From the NCBI GenBank assembly GCA_016709865.1, contig JADJLX010000002.1, positions 496,001-560,000 of the forward strand: a stretch of DNA of 64,000 nucleotides. The letters are read 5' to 3'. Source of the DNA: Bacteroidales bacterium. Lineage in GTDB: Bacteria; Bacteroidota; Bacteroidia; Bacteroidales; VadinHA17. This document shows positions 8,170 through 16,993 of this stretch, in pieces. Numbering within the stretch: position 1 is the first letter of the stretch; every line of letters starts with the position of its first letter. Position numbers and translations under genes: made by a program. The notes beneath the pieces were generated by a model. The model had not been told where the DNA came from. It made no database searches and was given only the letters and a program-made list of their open reading frames with translations.

Positions 8170-11001
8170 ATGAAGAGATTCTTAATCCTTATGCTGCTTT
8201 TCTCTCAGGCAACAGCTGCACAGCAGGTTACATGGCCTGAGATAACAAGTGAAAACAAACCCTGGACTCGCTGGTGGTGGCCGGGTAGTATAGTAACACA
8301 AACTGACCTGACTGCTGCTATGGAGACATATAAGCAAGCCGGACTGGGAGGTATGGAGATTGCAGTCATTTATGGAGTTAAAGGACAGGAAGACAAATTC
8401 ATCAACTACCTGTCGCCCAAGTGGATGGAAATGTTTATACACACTCTGAAGGAGGGTGAAAGACTCAATCTTGGAATTGATCTCGCAAACGCATCAGGAT
8501 GGCCATTCGGTGGGCCATGGGTCGATCCGGCAGACGCCTGCAAAAACATAAATTTTAAAACCTATTCTCTTAAAACCGGAGAATCCCTGTCAGAAAAAAT
8601 TGAATTCATACAACAGCCATTGGTAAGGCCGGTTGGTCAGAAACCTGATATAGCAAAACTTGTTGATCCGATCGCTAAGAACAAGAATCTCCAGTTATAT
8701 GCTCTCGACCAGATCCGTTTTGAGAAACCATTACCGCTTAAGACTCTAATGGCCTATTCCGATTCAGGGACTGTCATAAATCTTACCAGCAGGGTAACAT
8801 CAGAAAAAACACTCAACTGGGTCGCCCCTTCCGGCAACTGGACTCTTTATGCCCTGTTTGAAGGGTGGCATGGCAAGATGGCCGAAAGGGCTGGTCCGGG
8901 TGGCGAAGGTGATGTTATCGACCACTTTTCAGGTAAAGCTATTGATACCTACCTGGAGCACTTCGATATGATTTTTAAGGACTACGATATAAAATCCCTG
9001 CGGGGATATTTCAACGATTCCTATGAGGTGGATGATGCATCGGGACAGGCAAACTGGACAAACGACCTGTTCAATGAATTTTTTATAAGAAGAGGTTATG
9101 ATCTGAGAAGTGAACTTCCGGCACTGTTTCAGAAAGATACTCCGGATAAAAACAGCAGGGTTCTTTCAGATTATCGTCAGACTATCGCAGACCTTATTCT
9201 TGAGAAATTTACAACCCGCTGGACTGCATGGGCAAATAAACAGGGAAAGACTACACGTAACCAGGCTCATGGCTCTCCGGGAAATATTCTTGATCTCTAT
9301 GCCGCTTCTGATATTCCGGAAACGGAAGGAAATGAGATAACAAAACTTAAATTTGCCTCATCAGCAGCCAATGTTACAGGTAAAAAGTATGCCTCATGTG
9401 AAGCAGCCACCTGGCTTGGTGAGCACTTTACTTCATCGCTTGCTGATGTCAGGAAAGCTGCTGATCTCTTTTTTCTTGGAGGCATTAATCACCTGTTTTA
9501 TCATGGTACATGCTTTTCACCCCAAAACGAACCATGGCCCGGATTTTTGTTTTACGCGGCAGTTGAGTTCACTCCCGCTAACAGCTTCTGGAACGACTTC
9601 TCAAAACTGAATAGTTATATAGCCAGGGTTCAGTCTTTTCTCCAGTCCGGGAAGTCTGATAATGATATACTTCTGTATTTTCCGATTTTTGACAGATATT
9701 CTGATTATGGAAGAGGAATGCTCGAACATTTTGATGCGATCAGTCCGGCATATAATGGCACACCATTTAAAACAGGAGCAGAAACTATGCTCGAAGAAGG
9801 GTACTCATTTGATTATATATCTGACCTTCAGATTATGAATACGGATGCCGGTGAAAATCTGCTGCAGACTCAGGGAAATACATACAAAACACTTGTCATA
9901 CCCGGCTCAAAATATATTCCGATAGAGACATTCTCTCAGGTACTCAGACTTGCCAGTTCAGGAGCTAATATTATAGTATTCGGAAATCTGCCTGAGAATG
10001 TTGCCGGGTGGGCCGACATGGAATCACGAAGCGATGATTTCAGAAAAATGAAAGAAGGACTCATATTTAAACCGACCAAAACCGAAAACGTCTCTGAGGC
10101 TATTGTAGGAAACGGGAAAATAATCTTGGGTACTGACCTGAATTCTCTTTTGGCTTATGCCGGAATAAGGCGTGAACCAATGTCCGATAGGGGAATTAAG
10201 TTTGTCAGGAGAGAGACAAAAACCGGATTCTGCTATTTTATTAACAACCAATCAGATAAAGCATTTAAGGGATGGCTTCCGCTTAGCGTTAAAGCCTCAT
10301 ATGCTGCTATCTTTAATCCTATGACTGAAAAAACAGGGACCGCTCAAAATAGGATTTCCGGGAACGGTGAATCAGAAGTATATATGAATCTGAAAGCCGG
10401 GGAATCAATGATTATAGAGACTTCGTCTGTGAAATATAAAGGAAAACCATATCTGTTTTTTGATCCGGCATCTGAACCTCTTGATATATCAGGAACCTGG
10501 AAAGTTGAGTTCATCAGGGGCGGACCAACACTTCCGGAAGCTAAAGAGGTAAACACACTGATATCCTGGACAAATTTTGGCGTGGATGATCTGAAAAACT
10601 TCTCAGGTACAGCAAAATATACTATCAGTTTCAATAAACCTGCTGGAAAAGCAGACGCTTATTCGATCAACTTTGGAAAAGTTTTTAATAGTGTAAAAGT
10701 TACACTTAACGGCAAAGAGGTTGGCAGTTTAATTGGTCCTGATTTCAGTTTTGAAATTGATAAAAGTCTTGTTAAGTCTGTCAATACTCTTGAACTTAAT
10801 GTATCTAATCTGATGGCAAACAGGATTGCATATCTCGACCGGAATAAGATTGAATGGAAAAAGTTCTACAATATCAATATGGCTGCACGACTTAAGGAAA
10901 ATAACAGGAATGGCATATTTGATGCATCGGAATGGAAACCAATGGAATCTGGATTGATTGGTCCGGTGACGATTACACCATTGAAATCCCAAAATCGTTA
11001 A
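8170..11001 (+). CDS. GH106 alpha-L-rhamnosidase, secreted
   Basis: The 943-residue protein starts with a signal peptide (MKRFLILMLLFSQATAAQQ). The N-terminal catalytic region carries the GH106 pattern: KPWTRWWWPGSIVT (residues about 30-43), GLGGMEIAVIYG, and LNLGIDLANASGWPFGGPWV. The middle continues with SLRGYFNDSYEVDD and a long barrel with several Glu candidates. The C-terminal part (from about 770, SGTWKVEFIRGG, KVTLNGKEVGSL) looks like a galactose-binding-type beta-sandwich common to the family. GH106 enzymes release non-reducing alpha-L-rhamnose from rhamnogalacturonan fragments. The catalytic glutamates cannot be assigned here without alignment. A palindrome and tandem repeats follow the stop. 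Confidence 0.92.
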   Translation: MKRFLILMLLFSQATAAQQVTWPEITSENKPWTRWWWPGSIVTQTDLTAAMETYKQAGLGGMEIAVIYGVKGQEDKFINYLSPKWMEMFIHTLKEGERLNLGIDLANASGWPFGGPWVDPADACKNINFKTYSLKTGESLSEKIEFIQQPLVRPVGQKPDIAKLVDPIAKNKNLQLYALDQIRFEKPLPLKTLMAYSDSGTVINLTSRVTSEKTLNWVAPSGNWTLYALFEGWHGKMAERAGPGGEGDVIDHFSGKAIDTYLEHFDMIFKDYDIKSLRGYFNDSYEVDDASGQANWTNDLFNEFFIRRGYDLRSELPALFQKDTPDKNSRVLSDYRQTIADLILEKFTTRWTAWANKQGKTTRNQAHGSPGNILDLYAASDIPETEGNEITKLKFASSAANVTGKKYASCEAATWLGEHFTSSLADVRKAADLFFLGGINHLFYHGTCFSPQNEPWPGFLFYAAVEFTPANSFWNDFSKLNSYIARVQSFLQSGKSDNDILLYFPIFDRYSDYGRGMLEHFDAISPAYNGTPFKTGAETMLEEGYSFDYISDLQIMNTDAGENLLQTQGNTYKTLVIPGSKYIPIETFSQVLRLASSGANIIVFGNLPENVAGWADMESRSDDFRKMKEGLIFKPTKTENVSEAIVGNGKIILGTDLNSLLAYAGIRREPMSDRGIKFVRRETKTGFCYFINNQSDKAFKGWLPLSVKASYAAIFNPMTEKTGTAQNRISGNGESEVYMNLKAGESMIIETSSVKYKGKPYLFFDPASEPLDISGTWKVEFIRGGPTLPEAKEVNTLISWTNFGVDDLKNFSGTAKYTISFNKPAGKADAYSINFGKVFNSVKVTLNGKEVGSLIGPDFSFEIDKSLVKSVNTLELNVSNLMANRIAYLDRNKIEWKKFYNINMAARLKENNRNGIFDASEWKPMESGLIGPVTITPLKSQNR

Positions 11002-11008
11002 AAACGTA

Positions 11009-11030
11009 GAGACGCAATGCATTGCGTCTC
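11009..11030. repeat. Perfect palindrome, arm GAGACGCAATG
   Basis: This is identical to the copy at 6591-6612. It starts seven bases after the GH106 stop codon, where it could act as a transcript-end hairpin. Confidence 0.92.
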
Positions 11031-11034
11031 ATTA

Positions 11035-11115
11035 AATGTGGCCTGTAATTAATGCGGAACTATTATAATGTGGCCTGTAATTAATGCGGATCTATTATAA
11101 TGTGGCCTGTAATAA
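11035..11115. repeat. Tandem repeat, period 32, about 2.5 copies
   Basis: Units start at 11035, 11067 and 11099. Each begins AATGTGGCCTGTAAT and, in the first two, continues ATGCGGAACT or ATGCGGATCT then ATTAT. The first two differ at one base; the third breaks off after about 15 bases. The block lies between two identical palindromes. Confidence 0.9.
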
Positions 11116-11119
11116 TACA

Positions 11120-11141
11120 GAGACGCAATGCATTGCGTCTC
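11120..11141. repeat. Perfect palindrome, arm GAGACGCAATG
   Basis: This copy is identical to those at 6591 and 11009. With the 11009 copy it brackets the 32-base tandem array in the convergent gap between the GH106 and serine-hydrolase genes. Confidence 0.92.
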
Positions 11142-11170
11142 TACAACGATATTGCATCTTAAATTTTAGA

Positions 11171-12439
11171 TTAATCCGTAATGGCCTGATATACCATGGC
11201 TTTGAATTTATCATGGATCTCGCCATGGCTCATCGGGAACTGCTGTATGAAAAGCAGGCAGACCAACCTTTCTTTGGGGTCGGCCCAGTAATTTGTTGAA
11301 AAATATCCTCCCCATGAGAAAGAGCCCTCTGATATACCCAGCCTGGTCTGGCCCTCTTTGGTTGTGATCTCAAATCCGAGACCGAATTTATCCCTTCCCA
11401 AATCTATGTCCCCAATCTGATTTGAAGTAATCAGGTCAACGGTTCTTCTGGCAAGAAGTCTCTTTCCGTTGTAAGTACCATTATTTAATAACATCTGAAG
11501 AAATCTAGCATAATCAATTGTGGTTGAACTCAATCCTGCTCCCCCTGAATAATAAGTACCTGCTGCCAGAGGATAATCCACAAACCCATCTGTAACGACA
11601 CTGAGAGGCTTCTTTCCGTTCTCAAGTGATACCTTTACAAGTCTTTCCTTTTTCTCTTCCGGAATATAAAAATATGTATCATTCATACCAAGCGGTTCGA
11701 AAATATGTTTATGGAAATAGTTATCAAGTGTTTCTCCCGACCATATCTCAACCAGGTATCCCAGAACATCTGAATTAAGACCATAGGTGAACCGTTCGCC
11801 CGGATTATGAACCAGCGGGAGTCTTCCAAGTACTCTGATCTTTTCGCCAAGAACAATTTTCTCGCTTACAAAGCCCGTTGGAATTCCGGCTTTTGCATAA
11901 ACTGCATTCATCGTTGCAGATCCTATTCCAGCATAATCGATACCTGAAGTATGTGTAAGCAGGTCTCTAACTGTCACTTCTCTTTTTGCTTTTACTGTAG
12001 TGAAGGTTGTATCTGCAGGATTGAATTTATCTATTACCTGAGCATTCGAAAATTCAGGAATGTATTTCGAGACAGGGTCGTCGAGGAGAAATTTACCCTC
12101 TTCAAAAAGCATCATTGCAGCGATACTTGTTATAGCTTTCGTCTGAGAGGCAATCCTGAAGATATCATCATTCTTCAGAACGGTTTTTTTCTCTATATCA
12201 CTGTATCCAAACGACTTATTGTAAACTATATTTCCGTCACGGGCAATAAATCCGGTCGCACCGGCAATCCAGCCGCTGTCGATTCCCTGTTGTATCATTT
12301 TATCAATCCGGGCCAGGCGGTCTGATGATACATTTACTGATTCCGGTGATGCCGGCTGAAGTGTAGTCTGAGGTTTCTCTGTACATGAAATAATCAGAAC
12401 CAGAATCAGAACTACTTGAAGGAAAAGAATCTTTTTCAT
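11171..12439 (-). CDS. Beta-lactamase-fold serine hydrolase lipoprotein
   Basis: I place the start at 12439 (MKKILFLQVVLILVLIISC), giving 422 residues with a lipobox at LIISC. A longer open frame upstream is only translated hairpin repeat. The fold (COG1680, class C beta-lactamase/DD-peptidase/esterase group) is shown by the SxxK motif SQTK (Ser98, Lys101), by LLTHTSGIDYAG, by FTYGLNSDVLGYLVE, which holds the usual Tyr position, and by SWGGYFSTNYWADP near the C-terminus. Members include carboxylesterases and peptidases. In a pectin locus an esterase removing acetyl or feruloyl groups is conceivable, but nothing in the sequence proves it. It lies downstream of the second GH105 gene and is probably cotranscribed. 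Confidence 0.87.
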   Translation of the reverse strand: MKKILFLQVVLILVLIISCTEKPQTTLQPASPESVNVSSDRLARIDKMIQQGIDSGWIAGATGFIARDGNIVYNKSFGYSDIEKKTVLKNDDIFRIASQTKAITSIAAMMLFEEGKFLLDDPVSKYIPEFSNAQVIDKFNPADTTFTTVKAKREVTVRDLLTHTSGIDYAGIGSATMNAVYAKAGIPTGFVSEKIVLGEKIRVLGRLPLVHNPGERFTYGLNSDVLGYLVEIWSGETLDNYFHKHIFEPLGMNDTYFYIPEEKKERLVKVSLENGKKPLSVVTDGFVDYPLAAGTYYSGGAGLSSTTIDYARFLQMLLNNGTYNGKRLLARRTVDLITSNQIGDIDLGRDKFGLGFEITTKEGQTRLGISEGSFSWGGYFSTNYWADPKERLVCLLFIQQFPMSHGEIHDKFKAMVYQAITD

Positions 12440-12460
12440 TGTATATAAATTTATGCTCTT

Positions 12461-12557
12461 CTCTGTGGTTCTCTGTGTATTCTCAGTGAATCTCTGTGTA
12501 ATAAAAAAAAAGAACTGACACAGAGTTACACAGAGGATACACAGAGTTTCACAGAGA
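12461..12557. repeat. Hairpin repeat, GAACTGACACAGAG family, copy 2
   Basis: CTCTGTGG/CTCTGTGT units, then an A-rich stretch, the core GAACTGACACAGAG and ACACAGAG units. It lies between two leftward genes and, read through, creates the false N-terminal extension of the serine hydrolase. Confidence 0.88.
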
Positions 12558-12569
12558 AAAAAACTATTT

Positions 12570-13790
12570 CTATTTGCCTTTTTTACTGGGCTTGTTTTCC
12601 TTTTCCTTCTTCGGTTCCTTAACCTTTTGCTCCTTTTCTTTGGGCTCCATTGATTTCTCAAGCTTATACATTTCTGCTCCCGCCAGCAGGAAACAGCCTA
12701 ATCCAAAATCTTCAAAATTAGGAACAATATCATACCCGACAGGCTGACTGTCTTTTGGTTCCTTGCCGGTACCCTGTACATACCCGAGGAATCCGTTCGG
12801 ATGCAGAGATTCTGTCACAAGGGCATTCCAGGCCTTATCAACCACTGGCTGATAATCCTTTTTACTTATCACTCCCTCATTTATTCCCCATGCCATACCA
12901 TATACAAAAAGAGCTGTACCGGTAACTTCTTTTCCTCCGAAGTTAGTCGGATCCATGAGGCTTACATTCCAGAATCCGTCTTCTCTCTGCAATGGAACAA
13001 GTGCCTCAAACATCTCTGTTAATGTCTGGATATATTCCTTTTTGTACTTGCTGTTCTTTGGAAGAAATTCGATAGTTCTCACAAGTGCCGCTACTACCCA
13101 GCCATTTCCTCTCGACCAGTAGCAATTCTTTCCATTAGGCTCTTTGTAGGGCGGAACAAAATCTTTGTCACGCCACCACAGATGGTCCTCATTACTATAG
13201 AGTCCGTTGGTTCCGTGCTTGAGCTTTGTATACAGATACATTTCATGCATCCGGTCGTAATATTTTTCTTCGTTGTAGATCTTACCAAGTCTGGCATAAA
13301 CGGGCATTGCCATCTGTAGTGCATCAATCCAGTTCCAGTCATCAATCTTGTCAGTTGCAAGCATATTGTCGATACATGCCCGTATATCTCTGATCCTTTC
13401 CTCCTTGTATCTGTCGAGCATATATAGATCGATATATGTCTGTCCGCAGCACTGGTTATCGCCATTCCTTGTTTTTATTCCGTCGCGAAGCCCCCATTTA
13501 TGAAATTCACCCCAGTCGAGTGCATACTTCAGGTATGTGGGATCGGCATTGAGCTTATAAAGTGACATTAATCCTTCATAGTATACCCCACGGGTCCATA
13601 TATTGCTTGGCCGCTCCCGTTCTGTAATGATAGTCTTTCCTACATCGGGCCATTTCTCCATGAAATATTTGTTAGCCAGCACCATCGACTCCATTGTCTT
13701 TGCACTTGAGACAGTCTGAGCTGACATTTCTGTCGGTGAAGTAATAATGAGTATCAGCAAAACAAACATTAACATACCTAATCTCTTCAT
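12570..13790 (-). CDS. GH105 unsaturated rhamnogalacturonyl hydrolase, second copy
   Basis: From the ATG at 13790 (MKRLGMLMFVLLILIITSP) the protein has 406 residues with a signal peptide ending near EMSAQ. An ATG four codons further upstream is possible. GH105 signs are DDWNWIDALQMAMPVYARLG (Asp156, predicted catalytic), NCYWSRGNGWVVAALVRTIEFLP, and GGKEVTGTALFVYGMAWGINEG. It should hydrolyse the unsaturated galacturonyl end of rhamnogalacturonan oligosaccharides. The last 25 residues are almost all Lys, Glu and Pro, an unusual charged tail beyond the fold. It follows a secreted DUF4350-like gene and precedes the serine hydrolase on the same strand. Its canonical WSRGNGW motif contrasts with WARCNGW in the other copy. 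Confidence 0.9.
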   Translation of the reverse strand: MKRLGMLMFVLLILIITSPTEMSAQTVSSAKTMESMVLANKYFMEKWPDVGKTIITERERPSNIWTRGVYYEGLMSLYKLNADPTYLKYALDWGEFHKWGLRDGIKTRNGDNQCCGQTYIDLYMLDRYKEERIRDIRACIDNMLATDKIDDWNWIDALQMAMPVYARLGKIYNEEKYYDRMHEMYLYTKLKHGTNGLYSNEDHLWWRDKDFVPPYKEPNGKNCYWSRGNGWVVAALVRTIEFLPKNSKYKKEYIQTLTEMFEALVPLQREDGFWNVSLMDPTNFGGKEVTGTALFVYGMAWGINEGVISKKDYQPVVDKAWNALVTESLHPNGFLGYVQGTGKEPKDSQPVGYDIVPNFEDFGLGCFLLAGAEMYKLEKSMEPKEKEQKVKEPKKEKENKPSKKGK

Positions 13791-13805
13791 AATAAATATC
13801 ATACT

Positions 13806-13854
13806 ACTTTTAACTTTGAACTTCTAACTTTGAACTTTGAACTTTGAACTTTTC
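13806..13854. repeat. Short tandem repeat of TTTGAAC
   Basis: Five imperfect units of the type ACTTTGAAC fill the 64-base gap between two leftward genes. A similar TTTGAATTTTGAA tract occurs at 62151-62182. Confidence 0.8.
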
Positions 13855-14652
13855 CTATTTCATCTTCACCTTACCCAGTAACAGATCAGTCAGGTTCTCA
13901 GCTGCTTTGCGGTTTTCAAAACTTTCAGGCAGGCGGTCATGATCGATATATTCATTGTAGATCCACGGATCGCCAATAGCAAAAACATATCCTTTTCCAT
14001 ACTTGTTTTCAGCCATCAGTACTTTCCCGTTCTCAGTCAGTATTGATTTTGCCGTCCCTGAAAGATTTATATCTGCCACCTCTTTAATATAGATTTTTGA
14101 AACACCTTTAAAAAGAGGATGGGCAGGAAGATTTATGCATGCCCCCATCTCAAAGTTGGTACCTGTTACAGGATGCAGAGTGACATGGTTAAAAGTCATT
14201 CCAAACTCCTTCATCAACTGATTAAGATGAGTAAACTCGCAATTGGGAGCATCGTTTGACAGTACAGCGAGTACACCTCCTTTTTTCACCCAGCCTGTTA
14301 TTGCCTTAATATCAGCAGCCGATAAATAATTAGGATAGGGAGACTCTGTAGTTGTGTCTGGATCAACCAATATATACACATTGATCTTACTTAATACAGC
14401 TGGTGTTGGTCTGCCAATAGTAATGATCTGTGCACCTTTTGCCGTGAATATCTCACCCCATCTTGAGTAACCACTGTTTTCAGTGTCGCTCCACAGATAA
14501 TGGAAAGGCTTGTTTGTCTTTGCATTGGTTTCACTATTAAACCAGTTATCCAGTCCGACAACAGGCTGCGCTATTGCACTGCTGCTAAAGAATGCCGATA
14601 CTATAATTACTGCCAGGAAGAGTCTGTTCCTGATTTTTTCGTTTTTTTCCAT
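13855..14652 (-). CDS. Secreted DUF4350/glutamine-amidotransferase-like protein
   Basis: The start at 14652 (MEKNEKIRNRLFLAVIIVSA, signal peptide ending near SSAIAQ) gives 265 residues. An ATG at 14709 is excluded because a strong promoter lies between the two. The body reads as an alpha/beta Rossmann-like domain: VYILVDPDTTTE, IKAITGWVKKGGVLAVLSND, and GKGYVFAIGDPWIYNEY near the end. This is the pattern of DUF4350 or ThuA-like class I amidotransferase-fold proteins. Similar domains accompany GH105 enzymes in Bacteroidota, and a GH105 gene follows directly here. I do not know its activity; a carbohydrate-binding or helper role is only inferred. Confidence 0.7.
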   Translation of the reverse strand: MEKNEKIRNRLFLAVIIVSAFFSSSAIAQPVVGLDNWFNSETNAKTNKPFHYLWSDTENSGYSRWGEIFTAKGAQIITIGRPTPAVLSKINVYILVDPDTTTESPYPNYLSAADIKAITGWVKKGGVLAVLSNDAPNCEFTHLNQLMKEFGMTFNHVTLHPVTGTNFEMGACINLPAHPLFKGVSKIYIKEVADINLSGTAKSILTENGKVLMAENKYGKGYVFAIGDPWIYNEYIDHDRLPESFENRKAAENLTDLLLGKVKMK

Positions 14653-14675
14653 AATTACCGAAGGTTTTAATATTT

Positions 14676-14705
14676 CAAAAATATGAAACATTACCGATGA
14701 TACAA
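14676..14705 (-). promoter_or_regulatory. Promoter for the leftward DUF4350-GH105-hydrolase operon
   Basis: On the minus strand TTG (14705-14703), 19 bases, then TATTTTTG (14683-14676) match both halves of the Bacteroidota consensus. The ATG at 14652 follows within about 24 bases. Confidence 0.75.
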
Positions 14706-14722
14706 CCATATTTTAAAACATA

Positions 14723-14752
14723 TTCCTCAGGTTAGATGAATAATTATCTTTG
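14723..14752 (+). promoter_or_regulatory. Promoter for the rightward GH43-DUF1080-TonB operon
   Basis: TTC at 14723-14725, 19 bases, then TATCTTTG at 14745-14752. It is divergent from the promoter at 14676-14705, with 17 bases between them. The leader to the ATG at 14900 is about 140 bases and contains a hairpin repeat. Confidence 0.6.
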
Positions 14753-14789
14753 TTTATGAAGTCTATCAGAAAATTAAAATTTTGACTAA

Positions 14790-14872
14790 ACTTGGTGAAC
14801 CTTTGTGCCTTCGTGCCTTGGTGGCAATTTTCTTCGCCACTAAGACACCAAGACACTAAGTTGCACCAGGAG
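14790..14872. repeat. Hairpin repeat, CTTTGTG/CTTGGTGGC family
   Basis: A left arm of CCTTTGTGCCTTCGTGCC and TTGGTGGC faces a right arm of GCCACTAAGACACC and AAGACACTAAG. It forms a long imperfect hairpin in the 5' leader of the GH43 gene. Related copies are at 40116 and 43150. Confidence 0.8.
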
Positions 14873-14899
14873 TTTTATTTACAAATAAGTTCTATTGAA

Positions 14900-16045
14900 A
14901 TGAAAAATAAACAGAAATTACTTCTCTATTCACTTCCTCTTCTATTCAGTTGTCTTTCAGCCAATTCACAGGATCTGGTCAATTCCATCAAACCCGGACA
15001 AATCTGGCCTGACAACCAGGGAAAACATATAAATGCCCATGGCGGTGGAATTCTGTATTATAATAAAACTTACTACTGGTTTGGTGAATCGAGATTACCA
15101 CGAACCGAGAAGGATAAAAGCAACTATGGTGTAAGCTGTTACTCCTCAAAGGATCTGCTCAACTGGAAAAATGAGGGTCTGGCCCTGAGGGTTATAAACG
15201 ATACTGCAAGCCTGCTTCTGCCAGGCTGTGTTATTGAAAGACCCAAAGTAATATACAACAGGAAGACAGGCAAGTTCGTTATGTGGTTTCATCATGAGCT
15301 CAAAGGCCAGGGATACAAGGCTGCAATGACTGGTGTTGCTGTAAGTGACAATATAACAGGTCCATACAAATACCTGCGTAGTCTCAGACCAAACGCAGGA
15401 GTGTGGCCTAAGAATTTTCCGGAAGAATTCAAGAAAGCAAAAGCCGGTGAAGAGACACTCAAAAGCTGGTCAAAAGAATGGGTCGATGCAGTAAAAGAGG
15501 GTCTGTTTGTCAGACGCGACTTTGAAGGCGGTCAGATGGCGCGTGATATGACCCTTTATGTTGATAAGAACGGAAAAGCGTACCATGTTCACTCTTCAGA
15601 GGAAAACATGACACTTCATTTCTCTGAACTTACCGAGGACTATCTTGATTTTACAGGGACATATGTAAGGGTATTGCCGGGAGATTCCAATGAAGCTCCT
15701 GCAATCTTTTTTGCAAAGGGGAAGTATTATATGTTCACATCGGGAACAACGGGATGGAAACCAAATCCGGGCCGCCTTTCAGTGGCATCTAAACTGCTTG
15801 GAGAATGGAAGACAGTTGGAAATCCCTGCAGAGGTTCTGAGGATGAAAACAAAATCACTTTTGGATCGCAAAGCACACATATACTGCCTGTTGAAGGTAA
15901 AAAGAATGCTTTCATCTATATGGGCGACAGATGGATTCCCGAGAATCTGGCAGAGAGCCGTCATATCTGGCTTCCTATTGAATGGGAAGATGGATTACCT
16001 GTTATTAAATGGTATAAAGGATGGGACATTACCAATCTGAAATAA
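14900..16045 (+). CDS. GH43-like five-bladed propeller glycosidase, secreted
   Basis: The start at 14900 (MKNKQKLLLYSLPLLFSCLSANSQ) gives 381 residues with a signal peptide; the longer frame upstream is repeat-derived. GH43-clan features are GKHINAHGGGILYYNKTYYWFGE (residues about 38-60), VSCYSSKDLLNWKNEG, ERPKVIYNRKTGKFVMWFH, MTGVAVSDNITGPYKYL and the late YMFTSGTTGW and QSTHILPVEGK segments. These fit the galactan-acting GH43 subfamilies (such as 24 and 34) better than arabinanases, but subfamily needs alignment. It could act on galactan or arabinogalactan side chains of the same pectin. It is first in a rightward operon with DUF1080, lipoprotein, TonB receptor and GH106-like genes. Confidence 0.8.
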   Translation: MKNKQKLLLYSLPLLFSCLSANSQDLVNSIKPGQIWPDNQGKHINAHGGGILYYNKTYYWFGESRLPRTEKDKSNYGVSCYSSKDLLNWKNEGLALRVINDTASLLLPGCVIERPKVIYNRKTGKFVMWFHHELKGQGYKAAMTGVAVSDNITGPYKYLRSLRPNAGVWPKNFPEEFKKAKAGEETLKSWSKEWVDAVKEGLFVRRDFEGGQMARDMTLYVDKNGKAYHVHSSEENMTLHFSELTEDYLDFTGTYVRVLPGDSNEAPAIFFAKGKYYMFTSGTTGWKPNPGRLSVASKLLGEWKTVGNPCRGSEDENKITFGSQSTHILPVEGKKNAFIYMGDRWIPENLAESRHIWLPIEWEDGLPVIKWYKGWDITNLK

Positions 16046-16110
16046 TATTATTATCTTTAAGAAAATAACAGAAAATGGTGTTAATTAAATAACAATAAAA
16101 ACAATTTGAA

Positions 16111-16854
16111 ATGAAGAAACTTATCCCCGTTTTAGCAGCATTAGTGATACTCATTATCTCAGGAAATATTGCTGCAGCTCAAAATAAAGTTGATAATATA
16201 CTTACTCCTCAGGAGACAAAGGATGGGTGGAAGCTGCTTTTCGATGGTAAAACATCAAATGGCTGGATGAATGCAAAATCAAAGACCTTTCCTTCAAACG
16301 GATGGGAAATAAAAGATGGCATGTTATCTGTCAGTCCGGCAACAAAAGCTGCAAATGGTGGTGGAGATATTGTTACCGTAAATAAATACACAAATTTTGA
16401 ACTCAGCGTTGATTTCATGTATACAAAAGGCGCTAATAGCGGTATAAAATATTTTATTGATACTGAAGCAAAAAACGGCTCACTGGCTTCAATAGGTTGT
16501 GAATACCAGGTACTTGACGATAAAAATCATCCCGATGCAAAAGCTGGCATTAATGGTAACAGAACACTGGCTGGTTTATACGACCTGATAGCTCCTAAAA
16601 ATGTAATTGACAATGGTTTTGATACATGGAACACTGCAGTGATAAAAGTAAATGGCAACAAAGTTCAGCACTGGCTGAACGGGCAAATGACTGTTGAATA
16701 TGAAAGGGGAAATGATAAATGGAGGGAACTTGTTGCAACAAGTAAATTTAAAACATCTCCTGGTTTTGGTGAGGTAAAAGAAGGCAGAATCCTGCTTCAG
16801 GACCATGGAAATGTTGTGGCGTATAAAAATATTAAGATAAGGGAGACGAAATAA
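16111..16854 (+). CDS. DUF1080 (3-keto-disaccharide hydrolase type) secreted protein
   Basis: This 247-residue protein has a signal peptide (MKKLIPVLAALVILIISGNIAAAQ) and a single concanavalin-like jelly roll. DUF1080 marks are GWKLLFDGKTSNGWMN (residues about 39-54), GWEIKDGMLSV, FELSVDFMYTKGANSGIKYF, GCEYQVLDD and HWLNGQMTVEYE, ending in GRILLQDHGNVVAYKNIKIRE. Some members hydrolyse 3-keto-glycosides; others are only known as parts of sugar loci. No Gfo/Idh dehydrogenase is seen nearby, so the 3-keto pathway is not supported by context. It lies 65 bases after the GH43-like gene and is probably cotranscribed. Confidence 0.85.
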   Translation: MKKLIPVLAALVILIISGNIAAAQNKVDNILTPQETKDGWKLLFDGKTSNGWMNAKSKTFPSNGWEIKDGMLSVSPATKAANGGGDIVTVNKYTNFELSVDFMYTKGANSGIKYFIDTEAKNGSLASIGCEYQVLDDKNHPDAKAGINGNRTLAGLYDLIAPKNVIDNGFDTWNTAVIKVNGNKVQHWLNGQMTVEYERGNDKWRELVATSKFKTSPGFGEVKEGRILLQDHGNVVAYKNIKIRETK

Positions 16855-16993
16855 GAGACAGAAGACGGAAGACCGGAGACTGAAGCAAGAAGACATGTGT
16901 CGTGAGCCGTGAGTCGTGCGTCGAGCGTCGTGTGCCAATAAACTATTAATGAGTGTTGTTGTTCTAGAATTAACCAACATAAATTCCGAAATC
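16855..16993. repeat. Low-complexity purine-rich and GTCGTG-rich spacer
   Basis: The first part repeats AGACGGAAGAC-like units and the next repeats GTCGTGAGCC/GAGTCGTGCGTC-like units. No convincing ORF, hairpin or promoter was seen. A longer frame starting at 16916 reads through it, but the lipoprotein signal begins at 16994. Confidence 0.6.

Noticed and set aside
11035..11115. A possible CRISPR array
   Set aside because: The units are contiguous 32-base tandem copies without unique spacers, and no cas gene is nearby.
11084..11299. A rightward 71-codon frame over the palindromes
   Set aside because: It crosses the tandem repeat, a palindrome and the antisense end of the serine hydrolase. 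No protein family features are visible.
12440..12661. A 74-residue N-terminal extension of the serine hydrolase
   Set aside because: It is translated hairpin repeat and the tail of the upstream GH105 gene. The lipoprotein signal begins at 12439.
13094..13465. A leftward 123-codon frame inside the second GH105 gene
   Set aside because: It is a shadow frame of the GH105 coding sequence, which has strong family motifs in its own frame.
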